22,020 bases of DNA. Origin: a virus. The stretch spans positions 1 to 22,020 of IMG/VR virus record IMGVR_UViG_3300017763_000233. One strand, written 5' to 3'. The notes under the pieces were generated by a model. The model saw only the letters and a list, made by a program, of their open reading frames with translations. It was not told the origin of the DNA and ran no database searches. The position numbers and the translations under genes are program-made. Shown here piece after piece: positions 21,899 to 22,020 of the stretch; position 1 is the first letter of the stretch, and the number at the start of each line of letters is the position of its first letter.

Positions 21899-22020
21899 AG
21901 TTGATCAAAGATCCTGATCAAACCCTTTGGTTGATATGGCATCTGATGAGCAAGTGTGAAATAGATAAAAAAAATGACAGTTGCTGGGAATGGAGAGGTA
22001 GATACTCAGGGGGATATGGA
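21895..22020 (+). CDS. HNH-like protein, N-terminal 42 residues, cut by the window end
   Basis: Open from the ATG at 21895 (overlapping the previous stop as ATGA) to the last base. The sequence MKLIKDPDQTLWLIWHLMSK is followed by CEIDKKNDSCWEWRGRYSGG and YG. The segment CWEWRG...GGYG is the usual N-terminal signature of small phage HNH proteins (CW.W.G...GYG), whose catalytic His-Asn-His core lies further on and is not visible here. HNH genes often lie right before the terminases, where the nuclease can aid packaging. If the molecule is circular, the gene would continue at base 1 and end at 60, giving a 61-residue protein without an HNH core. Otherwise it simply runs off the window. Confidence 0.7.
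   Translation, partial: MKLIKDPDQTLWLIWHLMSKCEIDKKNDSCWEWRGRYSGGYG

Noticed and set aside
1-22020. CRISPR arrays, insertion sequences or long direct repeats
   Set aside because: No regularly spaced repeats, no transposase-like ORF, and no long terminal repeat between the two window ends were seen.

Overview
The window reads as most of the genome, and perhaps all of it, of a small tailed phage with siphovirus-type morphology: a long tail set by a 765-residue tape measure, a G/GT tail chaperone frameshift, and no contractile sheath. The DNA is AT-rich, arginine is mostly AGA/AGG, and genes are packed with many TAATG or ATGA stop/start overlaps. The proteins resemble those of phages of marine Gram-negative bacteria. 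A phage-encoded lipoprotein with a lipobox supports a Gram-negative host. SAR11-like or another marine alphaproteobacterium is a guess; nothing here proves the host.

Layout. 1-131: the end of an upstream reading frame and a palindromic leader. 132-17748 (+): the virion operon, in order small terminase, large terminase, portal, a 30-aa basic peptide, an unknown protein, scaffold, major capsid protein, a GNRA-looped hairpin, head-tail connector, tail terminator, a small unknown, tail tube, HK97 gp10-like protein, G/GT chaperones, tape measure, two baseplate/hub proteins, J-like tail tip, then tip and fibre proteins including a LamG-like lectin and three proteins with a shared N-terminal docking motif, a coiled-coil membrane protein and a small acidic protein. 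17749-19961 (mainly -): short accessory genes with three near-consensus sigma-70 promoters (a small unknown, a lipoprotein plus a short partner, and a ParB-fold protein), and a structured non-coding stretch at 18150-18287. 19962-20172: a divergent control region with back-to-back promoters, nested TTGAC inverted repeats and a 10-bp inverted repeat at the rightward start site. 20173-21898 (+): three unrecognised proteins, the first carrying AT-rich tandem repeats. 21895-22020: the N-terminus of an HNH-like protein, cut by the window edge.

How it fits together. The only good rightward promoter I found lies at 20090-20119. If the molecule is circular or circularly permuted, transcription from it would run through the three unknown genes and the HNH-like gene into the terminase and structural genes. 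The last codon of the window and the first codon of the window are in the same frame and could be one small HNH-like gene.

The most striking signal is not a gene. Reading the whole window by eye I found no AGCT, no CATG and no GCWGC (GCAGC or GCTGC), while closely related words are common. Each tetranucleotide should occur tens of times. This suggests counter-selection by host restriction enzymes. The second is a pair of near-identical intergenic hairpins, on opposite strands, each just after a stop codon. I recognised no endolysin, DNA polymerase, integrase, head protease or tRNA.
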